Numbered from the stretch's first letter, positions 11,634-22,569 are shown. The stretch is DNA of 64,000 nucleotides from Coriobacteriaceae bacterium AF45-21 (GCA_027682925.1 JAQCYU010000007.1:1-64000); one strand, 5' to 3'. The notes: generated from the letters alone by a model not told the origin. Translations and numbers: made by a program.

Positions 11634-12641
11634 TTACTCGGAGGGCGTCTCTATGTCCTTCGTGCCCTTCCAGTTGCGGATAAGTGCCTTTCGCAGTTCG
11701 TTTTGCTTTCGCTGATACTCGGCATCCGTGCAGCGGGGCATACCGAGTGCTTCGCGGATATTGTTCATGGCACGGTGAAAAGCGAGTTGACTGGCAAATT
11801 GCGCTGAGGTGAGTGTGACAATGCGATAACCCATTTGGGCGAGCACAGCTTCGCGTTCCGCATCTGCTCCCTTACGGCCAGTCTCGTCGTGAAAGCCACC
11901 CTTATATTCGATGCCGAGCTCTCTGCGCTTATAGGTAATGAGGGCATCGATTTTGAGTGTTCGGGCTTTGGTGCAATGCCAAAGACGTTGAGGGATCTCG
12001 AGCGGTCGGTTGAGCTCGATGCCTCGAATGCCAACGCCGCCTTCGCTTGTTGGAAGTGAAAGTGCGATTGCCGATGCAGCCTCCATAGGCGAGACCGAGT
12101 GGTCGTAGACATGTCTGAGCGCGAGTCGCGCGCGTGTGGCACCGGGTTTGCCAGGGTGTTGATCGAGCAGTTCGACAATTTCGTCCTTGGAGGTGGTTGC
12201 TGGTTGCTCGGTATAAGGGTCAGAGGGATTAAGGCCCATGCGATAGTCGCCGCAAACTTCGTAGCCATACTCGAGGTATTCGATTCTATCCATCCACTCG
12301 GCGGCGAGCACGAAGGTGAAGGCTTCGTCGGTGATAAAGATGCCGGGCGTAAGCTCGTCAATATGGCCATAGGGTAGGCTTTGGCCGAGAACATGGCAAG
12401 TGACGCCGTTGGTGCGAATTCGCTCGAAAGCAAACACTACGGAGATATCGATAGTCTTGAACATATCGAGCGGAATGCCGCAGTCGGTGAGGGCCTGTCG
12501 TATGCGCGCGATGCGTTGCTGGGTGGAGAGACCTCTTGCGCCTATCTGGTAGTCGTGTTGCGCGACCGCTTGAACCCGGCCTTGCGGCGCGTGATGGACG
12601 AGCCATGCAGTTTTATGCGAAATGAGAACAGGGGTATCCAT
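11634..12641 (-). CDS. PD-(D/E)XK nuclease-fold protein (DUF559/Vsr-like C terminus)
   Basis: The 335-residue product has an N-terminal part of unknown fold and a C-terminal domain like DUF559/Vsr endonuclease-fold proteins. The putative active site is D232 (KIDALI), E245 and K247 (GIEYKGG), followed by a helix with an REAVLAQMGY motif and the strand RIVTLT. The mid region (SPMEAASAIALSLP) resembles the linker seen in AbiEi-type antitoxin/DUF559 proteins of actinobacteria. Whether it cuts DNA is not known. ATG at 12641 follows GAGAGG. Base use is poorer in GC and codon choice looser than in the neighbours, suggesting acquisition. It stands alone between inverted copies of a palindromic element. 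Confidence 0.7.
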   Translation of the reverse strand: MDTPVLISHKTAWLVHHAPQGRVQAVAQHDYQIGARGLSTQQRIARIRQALTDCGIPLDMFKTIDISVVFAFERIRTNGVTCHVLGQSLPYGHIDELTPGIFITDEAFTFVLAAEWMDRIEYLEYGYEVCGDYRMGLNPSDPYTEQPATTSKDEIVELLDQHPGKPGATRARLALRHVYDHSVSPMEAASAIALSLPTSEGGVGIRGIELNRPLEIPQRLWHCTKARTLKIDALITYKRRELGIEYKGGFHDETGRKGADAEREAVLAQMGYRIVTLTSAQFASQLAFHRAMNNIREALGMPRCTDAEYQRKQNELRKALIRNWKGTKDIETPSE

Positions 12642-12745
12642 TGGGGACCTCTCGCTCTGAGTCGATACCCAACTCTTATGTCCGTTGAGGTGGGGAAATA
12701 TACCGAATGCGAGTAAGCCGACTCATGCACGGCGTGTGTCATATA

Positions 12746-12812
12746 CAAACGTGTACACCACCCTCCAAAAACGACATTTTTTGACATCTTTGGAGGGTGA
12801 TGTACATGTTTG
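12746..12812. repeat. Right, inverted copy of the palindromic element
   Basis: This 67-bp unit is the inverted partner of 11544-11613, with ends CAAACGTGTACACC and GGTGATGTACATGTTTG. It lies 105-171 bases upstream of the nuclease-like start and so could also carry its promoter or operator. Confidence 0.85.
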
Positions 12813-12849
12813 GGATGTTGGGTTGGGATTGAACGTGATGGGGGTGTGG

Positions 12850-13010
12850 GTTGAAGAGGAGGGATGTCTAAATTTGAGCGGAGCTCAAAATTTATTCGGT
12901 CGCTTGCGCCGACCGCGCTGCGCTAAAAACGCGCCACTGGCGCGTTTTCTTTACGCTTTGCGCCCTGGCGGGTTCGAATCCCTCCTCCTCCGCCGTATTT
13001 GCTTGTAAGG
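12850..13010 (+). other. Hairpin array ending in an orphan tRNA-Ser 3' end
   Basis: No gene is seen here. Hairpins follow one another: AATTTGAGC/GCTCAAAATT (near 12871-12892), CGGTCG/CGACCG (12898-12915) and AAAACGCGCC/GGCGCGTTTT (12927-12949), the last terminator-like. Then GGGTTCGAATCCC and the acceptor side of tRNA-Ser(CGA) appear at 12971-12995, inverted relative to the real tRNA at 13059-13149. It may be an attachment-site remnant or a decayed tRNA-derived element. Confidence 0.5.
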
Positions 13011-13020
13011 GACTCTAAAC

Positions 13021-13046
13021 AAAAAAGCCCCCGTTTTCGGGAGCTT
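13021..13046 (-). terminator. Terminator of the tRNA-Ser genes (minus strand)
   Basis: Read on the minus strand, AAGCTCCCG, a short A loop and CGGGGGCTT are followed by six T residues. Confidence 0.8.
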
Positions 13047-13058
13047 TCTCAACCAAAA

Positions 13059-13149
13059 TGGCGGAGGAGGAGGGATTCGAACCCTCGTGACCTTATACAG
13101 GCCAAACGGTTTTCGAGACCGCCGCATTCAACCACTCTGCCACCCCTCC
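13059..13149 (-). tRNA. tRNA-Ser(CGA)
   Basis: A 91-base class II tRNA with a long variable arm: acceptor GGAGGGG/CTCCTCC, anticodon loop CTCGAAA giving CGA, T loop TTCGAAT and an encoded CCA. Confidence 0.96.
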
Positions 13150-13162
13150 GCGTGGGGTAAAA

Positions 13163-13188
13163 CAAAGCAGGCTCGAAGGCCTGCTTTG
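13163..13188 (-). terminator. Hairpin between the two tRNA-Ser genes
   Basis: A perfect 10-bp stem (CAAAGCAGGC at 13163-13172 with GCCTGCTTTG at 13179-13188). On the minus strand it is followed by TTTTACC, a weak terminator or processing signal after tRNA-Ser(GGA). Confidence 0.55.
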
Positions 13189-13196
13189 GAATTAAC

Positions 13197-13287
13197 TGGC
13201 GGAGAGTCAGGGATTTGAACCCTGGAGACGCTTTTGACGCCTACACGATTTCCAATCGTGCTCCTTCGGCCACTCGGACAACTCTCC
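13197..13287 (-). tRNA. tRNA-Ser(GGA)
   Basis: A 91-base class II tRNA: acceptor GGAGAGT/ACTCTCC, anticodon loop TTGGAAA giving GGA, long variable arm and an encoded CCA. Confidence 0.96.
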
Positions 13288-13690
13288 GTTAAATGCGAAA
13301 GTCAGTATACACGAGGAACCGCAAAGTGCAAACAGAAAAGTTGGCATTTTTTAAAACGCTTGGCCGCGCTTGTCGTTGCAGTGGGGTTTGAGGTGCCAAA
13401 AAACGGCTTCCGACCAGCGTGGTTGATTAACTCAATTGTTCAAAAGGGGTATTCATAAGCGACTTGGCAATGAATTTAAAAATCTTTGGGTGGCGCTGTG
13501 GACCACTGGTATGCATTTTGCGACCACAGCCTTGTGCCCGTTGACCTGTGGCTTGGCTCAGCTTGTCCCCGCGGCGTCGTATCTTGTCCACAAATCCGTC
13601 AAGCACTTGGTCAGCATTTGGTTGGAAGACGCATGAAACGTCGTGCGAGTATGGGTATATGTGGAGGTCATGAGGTTGTAGCTGCATATT
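13288..13690. other. Non-coding stretch between tRNA-Ser(GGA) and the rpsF promoter
   Basis: Open frames here have no ribosome binding site and no family resemblance, and one runs across the tRNA. I see no structured RNA. It probably holds the divergent promoters only. Confidence 0.5.
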
Positions 13691-13691
13691 C

Positions 13692-13720
13692 TTGCGGCCT
13701 AGGAGGTTGAAAGATATTAT
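13692..13720 (+). promoter_or_regulatory. rpsF operon promoter
   Basis: TTGCGG (13692-13697) and TATTAT (13715-13720) are 17 bases apart, placing a start near 13727 and a leader of about 65 bases before rpsF. Confidence 0.6.
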
Positions 13721-13736
13721 TACCAAGTCTTTTCCT

Positions 13737-13765
13737 GCTTCAGGCGCACCTTCACGACCTGAAGC
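13737..13765 (+). promoter_or_regulatory. rpsF leader hairpin (possible S6:S18 autoregulatory site)
   Basis: A perfect 8-bp stem GCTTCAGG/CCTGAAGC with a 13-base loop (CGCACCTTCACGA) lies 27 bases before the rpsF start codon. Many bacteria carry an S6:S18-binding RNA motif at this place, but I could not confirm its conserved bases. Confidence 0.4.
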
Positions 13766-13791
13766 CACATTTGCCCAGAGGAGGTGACAAT

Positions 13792-14085
13792 ATGAAGGCT
13801 TATGAACTGCTGTTCTTTGTTGACCCGTCGCTCGACCCCGAGACTCGTCTCGCTGTTATGAAGCGTATCGATACCACGATCGCTGAGGGCGCTGGCAAGG
13901 TCGACTCCGTTGACGACTGGGGCAAGCGCAAGCTCGCCTACGAGATCAACGACCTCACCGATGGTGACTACACCCTCATCAACTTCCACGCAGATCCTAC
14001 CCAGATCGCCGAGCTTGATCGCATCCTGCGCATCACCGACGCTGTGGTCCGCCACATGATCGTCCGTCGCGACGACCAGGAGTAA
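13792..14085 (+). CDS. rpsF: 30S ribosomal protein S6
   Basis: S6 binds next to S18 on the platform of the 30S subunit. The 97-residue protein starts MKAYELLFFVDPSL and shows the S6 core GKRKLAYEINDLTDGDY. ATG at 13792 follows GAGGAGG; an earlier in-frame GTG/ATG series at 13771 has no such site. It heads the operon rpsF-ssb-rpsR-rplI. Confidence 0.97.
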   Translation: MKAYELLFFVDPSLDPETRLAVMKRIDTTIAEGAGKVDSVDDWGKRKLAYEINDLTDGDYTLINFHADPTQIAELDRILRITDAVVRHMIVRRDDQE

Positions 14086-14133
14086 GACTGTCGTTTTGGA
14101 CTGGGCTTGTGCCCCAAGAGGAAGTAGTGAGTT

Positions 14134-14586
14134 ATGAGCATCAATCGAGTGAACATCACCGGTAACCTCACCCGCGATCCCGAGCTGCGCGCCACCGCCG
14201 GCGGAACCCAGGTTCTGTCCTTTGGCGTCGCCGTCAACGATCGTCGCCGTAACGCGCAGACTGGCGAGTGGGAGGACTATCCCAACTTTGTCGACTGCAC
14301 TATGTTCGGCACCCGCGCCGAGGCCGTGAGCCGTTTCCTGGCAAAGGGAAACAAGGTCGCGATCGAGGGCAAGCTGCGCTACAGCTCTTGGGAGCGCGAC
14401 GGCCAGCGCCGGAGCAAGCTTGAGGTCATCGTCGATGAGATCGAGTTTATGAGCTCCCGTGGTGGCCAGGGTGGCTACGATCAGGGTGGTTACGCCCCCG
14501 CAGCTCCCGCGCCCGCAGCACGTCCTGCCGCACCGGTGGCTACGCCGCCCGCGGTCGACGTCTACGATGAGGACATCCCGTTCTAA
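14134..14586 (+). CDS. ssb: Single-stranded DNA-binding protein
   Basis: SSB coats single-stranded DNA at forks and recruits partners by its acidic tip. The OB fold fills residues 1-110 (SINRVNITGNLTRDPELR, then the strand WEDYPNFVDC). A Gly, Gln, Pro and Ala-rich linker leads to the C-terminal tip YDEDIPF, which ends in the family's DDIPF-like motif. At 150 residues the length is normal. It lies 48 bases after rpsF and 72 before rpsR. Confidence 0.97.
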   Translation: MSINRVNITGNLTRDPELRATAGGTQVLSFGVAVNDRRRNAQTGEWEDYPNFVDCTMFGTRAEAVSRFLAKGNKVAIEGKLRYSSWERDGQRRSKLEVIVDEIEFMSSRGGQGGYDQGGYAPAAPAPAARPAAPVATPPAVDVYDEDIPF

Positions 14587-14658
14587 GGGTTGTTCACCTA
14601 TTTTTGAGTGAGAGGCGGCTTCGGTTCGCCGAAGTTGCCAAATGAAAGGTATTTTGAC

Positions 14659-14925
14659 ATGGCTAATGATTTTTCTGCACGTCAGCCGCGTCGTAAGTAC
14701 TGCCAGTTCTGCAAGGAGAACACTGAGTTCATCGACTATAAGGACACTCAGCTTCTCCGTAAGTACATGACCGACCGTGGCAAGATCAAGCCCCGTCGCG
14801 TCACTGGCGCTTGCACGCAGCATCAGCATGACATCGCCAATGCCATCAAGCGCGCCCGCGAGATGGCACTCCTGCCGTACACCGTCCCCGTGGTTTCCTC
14901 TCGTGGCAACCGCGACCGCGGCTAA
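14659..14925 (+). CDS. rpsR: 30S ribosomal protein S18
   Basis: S18 is the partner of S6 in the 30S platform. The 88-residue product has the motifs YCQFCKEN near the N terminus and [15 protein letters not shown], with the C-terminal [21 protein letters not shown]. The CxxC pair suggests the zinc-binding form. ATG at 14659 follows GAAAGG; the longer frame from 14608 is not supported. Confidence 0.97.
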   Translation: MANDFSARQPRRKYCQFCKENTEFIDYKDTQLLRKYMTDRGKIKPRRVTGACTQHQHDIANAIKRAREMALLPYTVPVVSSRGNRDRG

Positions 14926-14940
14926 GAAGGGAGACGCATC

Positions 14941-15480
14941 ATGAAGGTTATTCTTCTCGATGAGATCAAGGGCAAGGGCGGCGAGGGTGACGTCGTAGAG
15001 GTCGCTCAGGGTTACGCTGAGAACTTCCTGTTCCCCAAGAAGCTCGCTGTTGCCGCCACCAAGGGCAACCTCAAGCAGCTTGACGAGCGTCGCAACAACA
15101 TCGCCAAGCGCGAGGCCGTCCGTCTGGCTACCGCCAACGAGACCAAGGCTGCCTTCGAGGGCAAGACGGTCACCGTTGACGTCAAGGTCGGCGACGAGGG
15201 CATCCTCTTTGGCTCCGTTACCGCCGCTATGATCGCTGACGCCATCAAGGCTCAGCTCGGTATGGACATCGACCGCAAGCGCGTCGAGCTCGGTAAGCCC
15301 ATCAAGGTTGCCGGTGCCCACACCGTTGCCATCTCGCTGTACCGCGAGATCAAGGCCGAGGTTGTCGTTCTCGTCGGCGTTACCGCCGAGGAGCTCGCTG
15401 CCGAGGCTGAGGTCGAGGAGGCCGCTGAGGTCGCCGAGGCCGAGACCGCCGAGGTCGAGACTGAGGCTGCTGCCGAGTAG
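14941..15480 (+). CDS. rplI: 50S ribosomal protein L9, Ala/Glu-rich tail
   Basis: L9 bridges 23S rRNA at the base of the L1 stalk and supports reading-frame fidelity. The N domain begins MKVILLDEIKGKGGEGDVV with the conserved GYAENFLFPKKLA. After about residue 148 the protein continues in a 30-residue tail of Ala, Glu and Val beyond the usual end of L9, giving 179 residues. It is the last gene of the rpsF operon. Confidence 0.96.
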   Translation: MKVILLDEIKGKGGEGDVVEVAQGYAENFLFPKKLAVAATKGNLKQLDERRNNIAKREAVRLATANETKAAFEGKTVTVDVKVGDEGILFGSVTAAMIADAIKAQLGMDIDRKRVELGKPIKVAGAHTVAISLYREIKAEVVVLVGVTAEELAAEAEVEEAAEVAEAETAEVETEAAAE

Positions 15481-15512
15481 CATTTGCTGCAACGCAACAA
15501 TCTTGTTCTAAG

Positions 15513-15550
15513 AAGGGCGCTCTGGGAAACCAGGGCGCCCTTTTGTTTTT
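15513..15550 (+). terminator. Terminator of the rpsF-rplI operon
   Basis: A 13-bp stem with one G-U pair (15513-15525 with 15530-15542), a GAAA tetraloop and a T-rich tail. Confidence 0.9.
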
Positions 15551-15704
15551 TGCGCTGAGTGAGTTTCATGGTGAACGTTGCGTCGAAGTCCTATATACAG
15601 GACCGTTCATCCGTTTGGTTCGGTGATGATTGGCGGCGCGCGGCGCGTTTTGGGACCGTGGCTGATACTATGGATGCTCGCAAGCGATATGAATGAGGAT
15701 GCTC

Positions 15705-17096
15705 ATGGCATATGACGATAGGGAGACCGGGCTGACGGTTGAGGACCGCGGCTCCAAGTTGGGTCTTCCCCAAAACCAAGATGCAGAGGCCAATGTACTG
15801 GCCGCTATGCTGCTATCGCCCGAGGTGGTCGAAGAGGCCCAGGTCGAGCTGCAGCCCGATGACTTCTACCGGCCCATTCATAAGACCATCTATACCGCGA
15901 TGGTCGATATGTACAACAGCCGCATTCCCATCGACTCCATCTCGCTGATCGATTACCTGCGAAGCATCAACAAGCTTGATGCCGTGGGCGGCGAGGCCTA
16001 CATTTTGGAGTTGATGGGTCAGACCCTGTCGCTCGTCAACTGGCAGCACCATGCCGCTATCGTTCGCCGCGATTCGATGCTGCGTGAGCTGATCGGCGCC
16101 ACCAACGAGATCAACGCGCTGGCCTATAACGCTCCCACCGATACCAAAGAGGTCGTGGAGCTGGCCGAGAGCAAGTTGCTCAAGGTCACGGCGCGCGAGG
16201 TCAAGTCGAGCTACAAGACGCTGACCGAGTTTATGGTCGAGGCCTATAACGAGGCCGAGGAAGTGTGCCAGGCAGGCGGCCAGGCTGCGGGCGTGCCCAC
16301 GGGCTTCCCGTCGCTCGACCGCATGCTCATGGGTTTTCGCGAGGGCCAGCTCATCATCATCGGCGCCCGCCCTGCTGTGGGTAAGACGTCGTTCGCCCTG
16401 AATCTGGCGCTCAACGCTGCCGCTGCCGGTTATACCGTCGGCTTCTTCTCGCTGGAGATGTCGGGCAAGGAAATTGCCCAGCGTCTGATTTGCGCCTACG
16501 CCATGATCTCGATCAGTGACTTCCGCATGGGCCGCATTAGCCCCGAGCAGTGGGCAAATATCAACGAGGCCACGCAGACCTTGTCCAAGCTCGATATTCT
16601 GATTGACGATACGCCCGGCACCACAGTGACCGAGATTCGCGCCAAGAGCCGCCGCATGCTCCACAACAAGGAGAAAGCTATCATCATCCTGGACTACCTG
16701 CAGCTGGTGAGTCCTCCGCCGGGCCGTCGTTCCGAGAGCCGTACCGTCGAGGTTTCCGAGATGTCGCGTGGTTTGAAGATCATGGCCAAGGAGCTCAAGA
16801 TCCCGCTCATTGCACTGTCGCAGCTGTCGCGTCAGGTCGAATCCCGTACCGGCAAGCGTCCGCAGCTTTCCGACCTGCGCGAATCGGGCTCCATCGAGCA
16901 GGACGCCGACATCGTCATGTTCTTGGACCGATCTGCCGACGAGGCCGAGGCCTCGCGCGATGATCGACCCGACGAGGGCGTTACGCGTATCGTCGTGGCC
17001 AAGAACCGTTCGGGCCCGATCGGCGACGTCGACCTGATGTTCCTGCCGGCATCCACCAAGTTCTATGAGCTTGATGGGGCGCATGCCGAGGAGTAG
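15705..17096 (+). CDS. dnaB: Replicative DNA helicase DnaB
   Basis: DnaB is the hexameric helicase that unwinds DNA at the fork. The N-terminal DnaG-binding domain (residues 25-130) includes QDAEANVLAAMLL. The RecA-like motor holds the Walker A motif ARPAVGKT and the Walker B IILDYLQL, then SQLSRQVE and LRESGSIEQDAD. I chose ATG 15705 with TGAGGA upstream; in-frame ATGs at 15693 and 15699 would add a few residues. At 463 residues the length is normal and there is no intein. Confidence 0.96.
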   Translation: MAYDDRETGLTVEDRGSKLGLPQNQDAEANVLAAMLLSPEVVEEAQVELQPDDFYRPIHKTIYTAMVDMYNSRIPIDSISLIDYLRSINKLDAVGGEAYILELMGQTLSLVNWQHHAAIVRRDSMLRELIGATNEINALAYNAPTDTKEVVELAESKLLKVTAREVKSSYKTLTEFMVEAYNEAEEVCQAGGQAAGVPTGFPSLDRMLMGFREGQLIIIGARPAVGKTSFALNLALNAAAAGYTVGFFSLEMSGKEIAQRLICAYAMISISDFRMGRISPEQWANINEATQTLSKLDILIDDTPGTTVTEIRAKSRRMLHNKEKAIIILDYLQLVSPPPGRRSESRTVEVSEMSRGLKIMAKELKIPLIALSQLSRQVESRTGKRPQLSDLRESGSIEQDADIVMFLDRSADEAEASRDDRPDEGVTRIVVAKNRSGPIGDVDLMFLPASTKFYELDGAHAEE

Positions 17097-17140
17097 GACA
17101 GGTGCCCGTTGCACGGGTATACTGGGAATGTTTTGTGCTT

Positions 17141-17163
17141 CTGTGCGCCATCGTGGCGCACAG
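17141..17163 (+). promoter_or_regulatory. Hairpin in the purA leader
   Basis: A perfect 10-bp stem CTGTGCGCCA/TGGCGCACAG with loop TCG lies 27 bases before purA. There is no T tract, so it is more likely an RNA-stability or regulatory hairpin than a terminator. Confidence 0.4.
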
Positions 17164-17180
17164 ACAGTCCATGAATGTAA

Positions 17181-19895
<2,715 letters not shown>

Positions 19896-19916
19896 AGTCC
19901 GAGAGGAATGAGACGG

Positions 19917-20612
19917 ATGGACGAAAAGAACGAAGAGCTCGTGGATGCGCAGATCGTCGAGGAGGACAGCCGCGTGTATGGGCACGCCGAGGGCGAACCT
20001 GGTGGCGAGGTCGCTGACGAGCCGGCGCTGGTGCTGGGCGACGATGACCCGCACGATGCCGAGCTGCACGAGAAGATTCTTTCGGAGGAGCGCGCCTGGA
20101 AGGGCAAGATCCTCGACGTCCACCGTCTTGAGGTTGAGCTGCCCAACGGTCGCCGCAGCGCCCGCGATATCGTTCGCCATCCGGGTGCGGCGGCCGTTGT
20201 GGCGCTGACCGAGAGTGGCAAGATCGTACTGGTGCGTCAGTACCGCACCGCCATCGACCGCGTGACGGTCGAGATTCCCGCCGGCAAGCTCGATCCAGGT
20301 GAGGACCCGCTCGATTGCGCCAAGCGCGAACTGCATGAGGAGACGGGCTTTAGGGCTGGTCGTATTCGCTTTTTGACGTCGATTGTCACGTCCTGCGGTT
20401 TTTGCGATGAGATCATCCACATCTACTTGGCTACCAAGCTCGAGTTTGATGCGCCCAACCCCGACGATGACGAGTTTGTCAACGTGGACCTGGTGCCGCT
20501 GCACGAGCTGATCGACGCTGTGCTCGACGGCAAGATCGAAGACGCCAAGACCGTCGTGGGCGCGCTTGCCTGCGACAGCATCGCACACAGGCTGGGTGGG
20601 GCCGATCTTTAA
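19917..20612 (+). CDS. Nudix hydrolase, ADP-ribose pyrophosphatase type
   Basis: Members of this group split ADP-ribose or related nucleoside diphosphates into AMP and a sugar phosphate. The Nudix box is complete: G, then KLDPGEDPL, then RELHEETGF near residue 140. The flanking strands match the NudF type (HPGAAAVVAL, VRQYRTAIDRVTVEIPAG). An acidic N-terminal 55 residues is extra. ATG 19917 lies 9 bases after GAGAGGA; ATG 19908 would abut the site and is less likely. It follows purD by 21 bases, so probably the same transcript. Confidence 0.88.
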   Translation: MDEKNEELVDAQIVEEDSRVYGHAEGEPGGEVADEPALVLGDDDPHDAELHEKILSEERAWKGKILDVHRLEVELPNGRRSARDIVRHPGAAAVVALTESGKIVLVRQYRTAIDRVTVEIPAGKLDPGEDPLDCAKRELHEETGFRAGRIRFLTSIVTSCGFCDEIIHIYLATKLEFDAPNPDDDEFVNVDLVPLHELIDAVLDGKIEDAKTVVGALACDSIAHRLGGADL

Positions 20613-20650
20613 CGAGCGGGAATGATCCCGCAGGTTTGTGTAAGTCAGCG

Positions 20651-20751
20651 AAAGTGCTCCATTTGAGACAAGGTGGCCTAAAAGAGGAGGGAAGCGTATG
20701 GATATACGCGACCGACGATTGAAGGCCAGATTGTCCAAATGGAGCACTTGC
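20651..20751. repeat. 101-bp palindromic leader before the ABC exporter
   Basis: Arms 20651-20679 and 20723-20751 pair over about 27 positions (AGTGCTCCATTTG with CAAATGGAGCACT, then GACA and GGCCT blocks). Inside, GCGTAT/ATACGC (20693-20708) forms a second small dyad, and a GAGGAGG plus ATG (20698) lies in the loop. The element lies just before the exporter gene. Confidence 0.75.
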
Positions 20752-20796
20752 AGCGTCGAGACGAAACGCGGTTTGGTAAAACCGCGTAAGGTGACT

Positions 20797-22569
20797 ATGT
20801 TTAAGAGGTTTCTTTCTTACTACGAGCCCCAGATGGGGCTTTTTGTTGCTGATACTGTTTGCGCTCTGGTGCTTGCCGCCATTGACCTGGCGTTCCCCAT
20901 TATCCTGCGCAATTTGACCGGTGGGCTATTTACTCAGGATCAGGCTGCCATTATGCAGGCGCTCGGCATGATCGCGGTGGGCTTGGTGTTGATGTATGCC
21001 GTCCGCTGCGCCTGCCGCTACTTTGTGAGCTATTGGGGTCACGTGATGGGCGCACGCATGGAGTCCAAGATGCGCGAGGACCTGTTCGACCAGTATGAGC
21101 GCTTCAGCTTTGCGTACTTCGACCGCAACAGCTCGGGCGACATGATGAGCCGCGTGGTCAACGACCTGTTCGATATCTGCGAGGCGGCGCATCACGTGCC
21201 CGAGTGGATCATCATCTGCGGCATCGAGATTATCGGCTCGTTTGTGATCCTCTTTACCATCGCCCCGGTGCTGGCGCTCGCCATGGCCGTGGTGACGGCG
21301 GCGTTTGCGGCCATCATGTTTTGGCAGAACATGCGCATGCGCGATGTCTTTAGCGACAACCGCAAAAAGATCAGCGGCATCAATGCGCAGCTGCAGGATT
21401 CGCTGGCGGGCATGCGCGTGGTCAAGAGCTTTGCCAATGAGGAGACCGAACGCTTCAAGTTCCGCGCCTCAAACAATCGCTATCTTTCGTCCAAGGAGAA
21501 CATGTATCACGCCATGGGTGTCTATACCGCGACGTATGGCCTGCTTTCGGGTGTGCTCTATGTGATCGTGGTGCTGCTGGGCGGCTGGCTGGTCGCCCAG
21601 GGGCAGCTGCAGGCGGTCGATATGGCGACCTTTGCACTCTATATTTCGCTGTTCTGCACGCCGCTCGAGACACTCGTCAATTCGGCCGAAACGTATCAGA
21701 AGGCTATCGCCGGCTTTAAGCGTATGGACGAGGTGCTCTCGACCGCGCCGGATATCCAGGACAAGCCGGGCGCTACGGATCTGCAGGTGACTGCCGGCGC
21801 CGTGGAGTATCACGACGTGTGCTTTAACTACGAGGATGTTGAGCTGGGCGAGGGCGATGCCGACGAGCGTCCCGTTATCGACCATATGGACCTGTCCATC
21901 AAGCCCGGGCAGACCATCGCTTTGGTTGGCCCTTCGGGCGGTGGCAAGTCCACGACCTGTTCGCTGCTGCCGCGCTTTTATGACGTGGCCGCCGGATCCA
22001 TTAGCATCGACGGCCAGGACGTGCGCGATGTGACGCAGCAGAGCCTGCGTCGCGCCATCGGCCTGGTGCAGCAGGATGTCTATCTGTTTGACGGCACGAT
22101 TGGCGAGAACATCGCCTACGGCAAGCCGGGCGCTACGGCAGGAGAGATCGCCGAGGCCGCCCGTCGCGCCAACATCGATGCCTTTATCGAGTCGCTTCCA
22201 CAGGGCTATGACACGGTCGTGGGCGAGCGCGGCAGCCGTCTTTCGGGCGGACAGAAACAGCGCGTCGCCATTGCGCGCGTGTTTCTCAAGAATCCCAAAA
22301 TCTTGATCTTGGACGAGGCGACGAGTGCTTTGGATAACGAGAGCGAGGAGGCGGTGCAGGAGTCGCTCGAAGAGCTGGCACGCGGCCGTACCACGATCAT
22401 CATCGCCCACCGTCTCTCGACTATTAAACATGCTGACGAGATTGCGACCGTTGAGCATGGTCGCGTTGTGGAACGTGGCACGCACGAGGAGCTTCTCGCC
22501 CGTGGCGGCACCTATGCCCGTTACTATCGAATGCAGTTCGAAGGTGCGCGTGCGCACGAGCTCGACTGA
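20797..22569 (+). CDS. ABC exporter, fused permease and ATPase
   Basis: A half-size exporter that likely acts as a homodimer or with a partner to move lipids, peptides or drugs out of the cell. Residues 1-320 hold six membrane helices (type I exporter fold, YFDRNSSGDMMSRVVND coupling region). The ATPase part has Walker A GPSGGGKST, Q-loop VQQDVYLF, signature LSGGQ, Walker B ILILDEATSALD and the H-loop IIAHRLST. I start at ATG 20797 (MFKRFLSYYEPQ), the usual family start, with AAGGTG upstream. An in-frame ATG at 20698 also has a fine GAGGAGG site, but its 33 codons overlap a palindrome. The substrate cannot be told. Confidence 0.9.
   Translation: MFKRFLSYYEPQMGLFVADTVCALVLAAIDLAFPIILRNLTGGLFTQDQAAIMQALGMIAVGLVLMYAVRCACRYFVSYWGHVMGARMESKMREDLFDQYERFSFAYFDRNSSGDMMSRVVNDLFDICEAAHHVPEWIIICGIEIIGSFVILFTIAPVLALAMAVVTAAFAAIMFWQNMRMRDVFSDNRKKISGINAQLQDSLAGMRVVKSFANEETERFKFRASNNRYLSSKENMYHAMGVYTATYGLLSGVLYVIVVLLGGWLVAQGQLQAVDMATFALYISLFCTPLETLVNSAETYQKAIAGFKRMDEVLSTAPDIQDKPGATDLQVTAGAVEYHDVCFNYEDVELGEGDADERPVIDHMDLSIKPGQTIALVGPSGGGKSTTCSLLPRFYDVAAGSISIDGQDVRDVTQQSLRRAIGLVQQDVYLFDGTIGENIAYGKPGATAGEIAEAARRANIDAFIESLPQGYDTVVGERGSRLSGGQKQRVAIARVFLKNPKILILDEATSALDNESEEAVQESLEELARGRTTIIIAHRLSTIKHADEIATVEHGRVVERGTHEELLARGGTYARYYRMQFEGARAHELD

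Noticed and set aside
12685-13008. Plus-strand frame of 107 codons across the inverted repeat and hairpin array
   Set aside because: It runs through palindromes and a tRNA fragment, with no plausible start or family.
12850-13010. tmRNA (ssrA) gene
   Set aside because: The T arm and hairpins are suggestive, but there is no tmRNA 5' end, no tag-coding frame and no encoded CCA.
13234-13768. Open frames between tRNA-Ser and rpsF on both strands
   Set aside because: They lack ribosome binding sites, show no family resemblance and one overlaps a tRNA.
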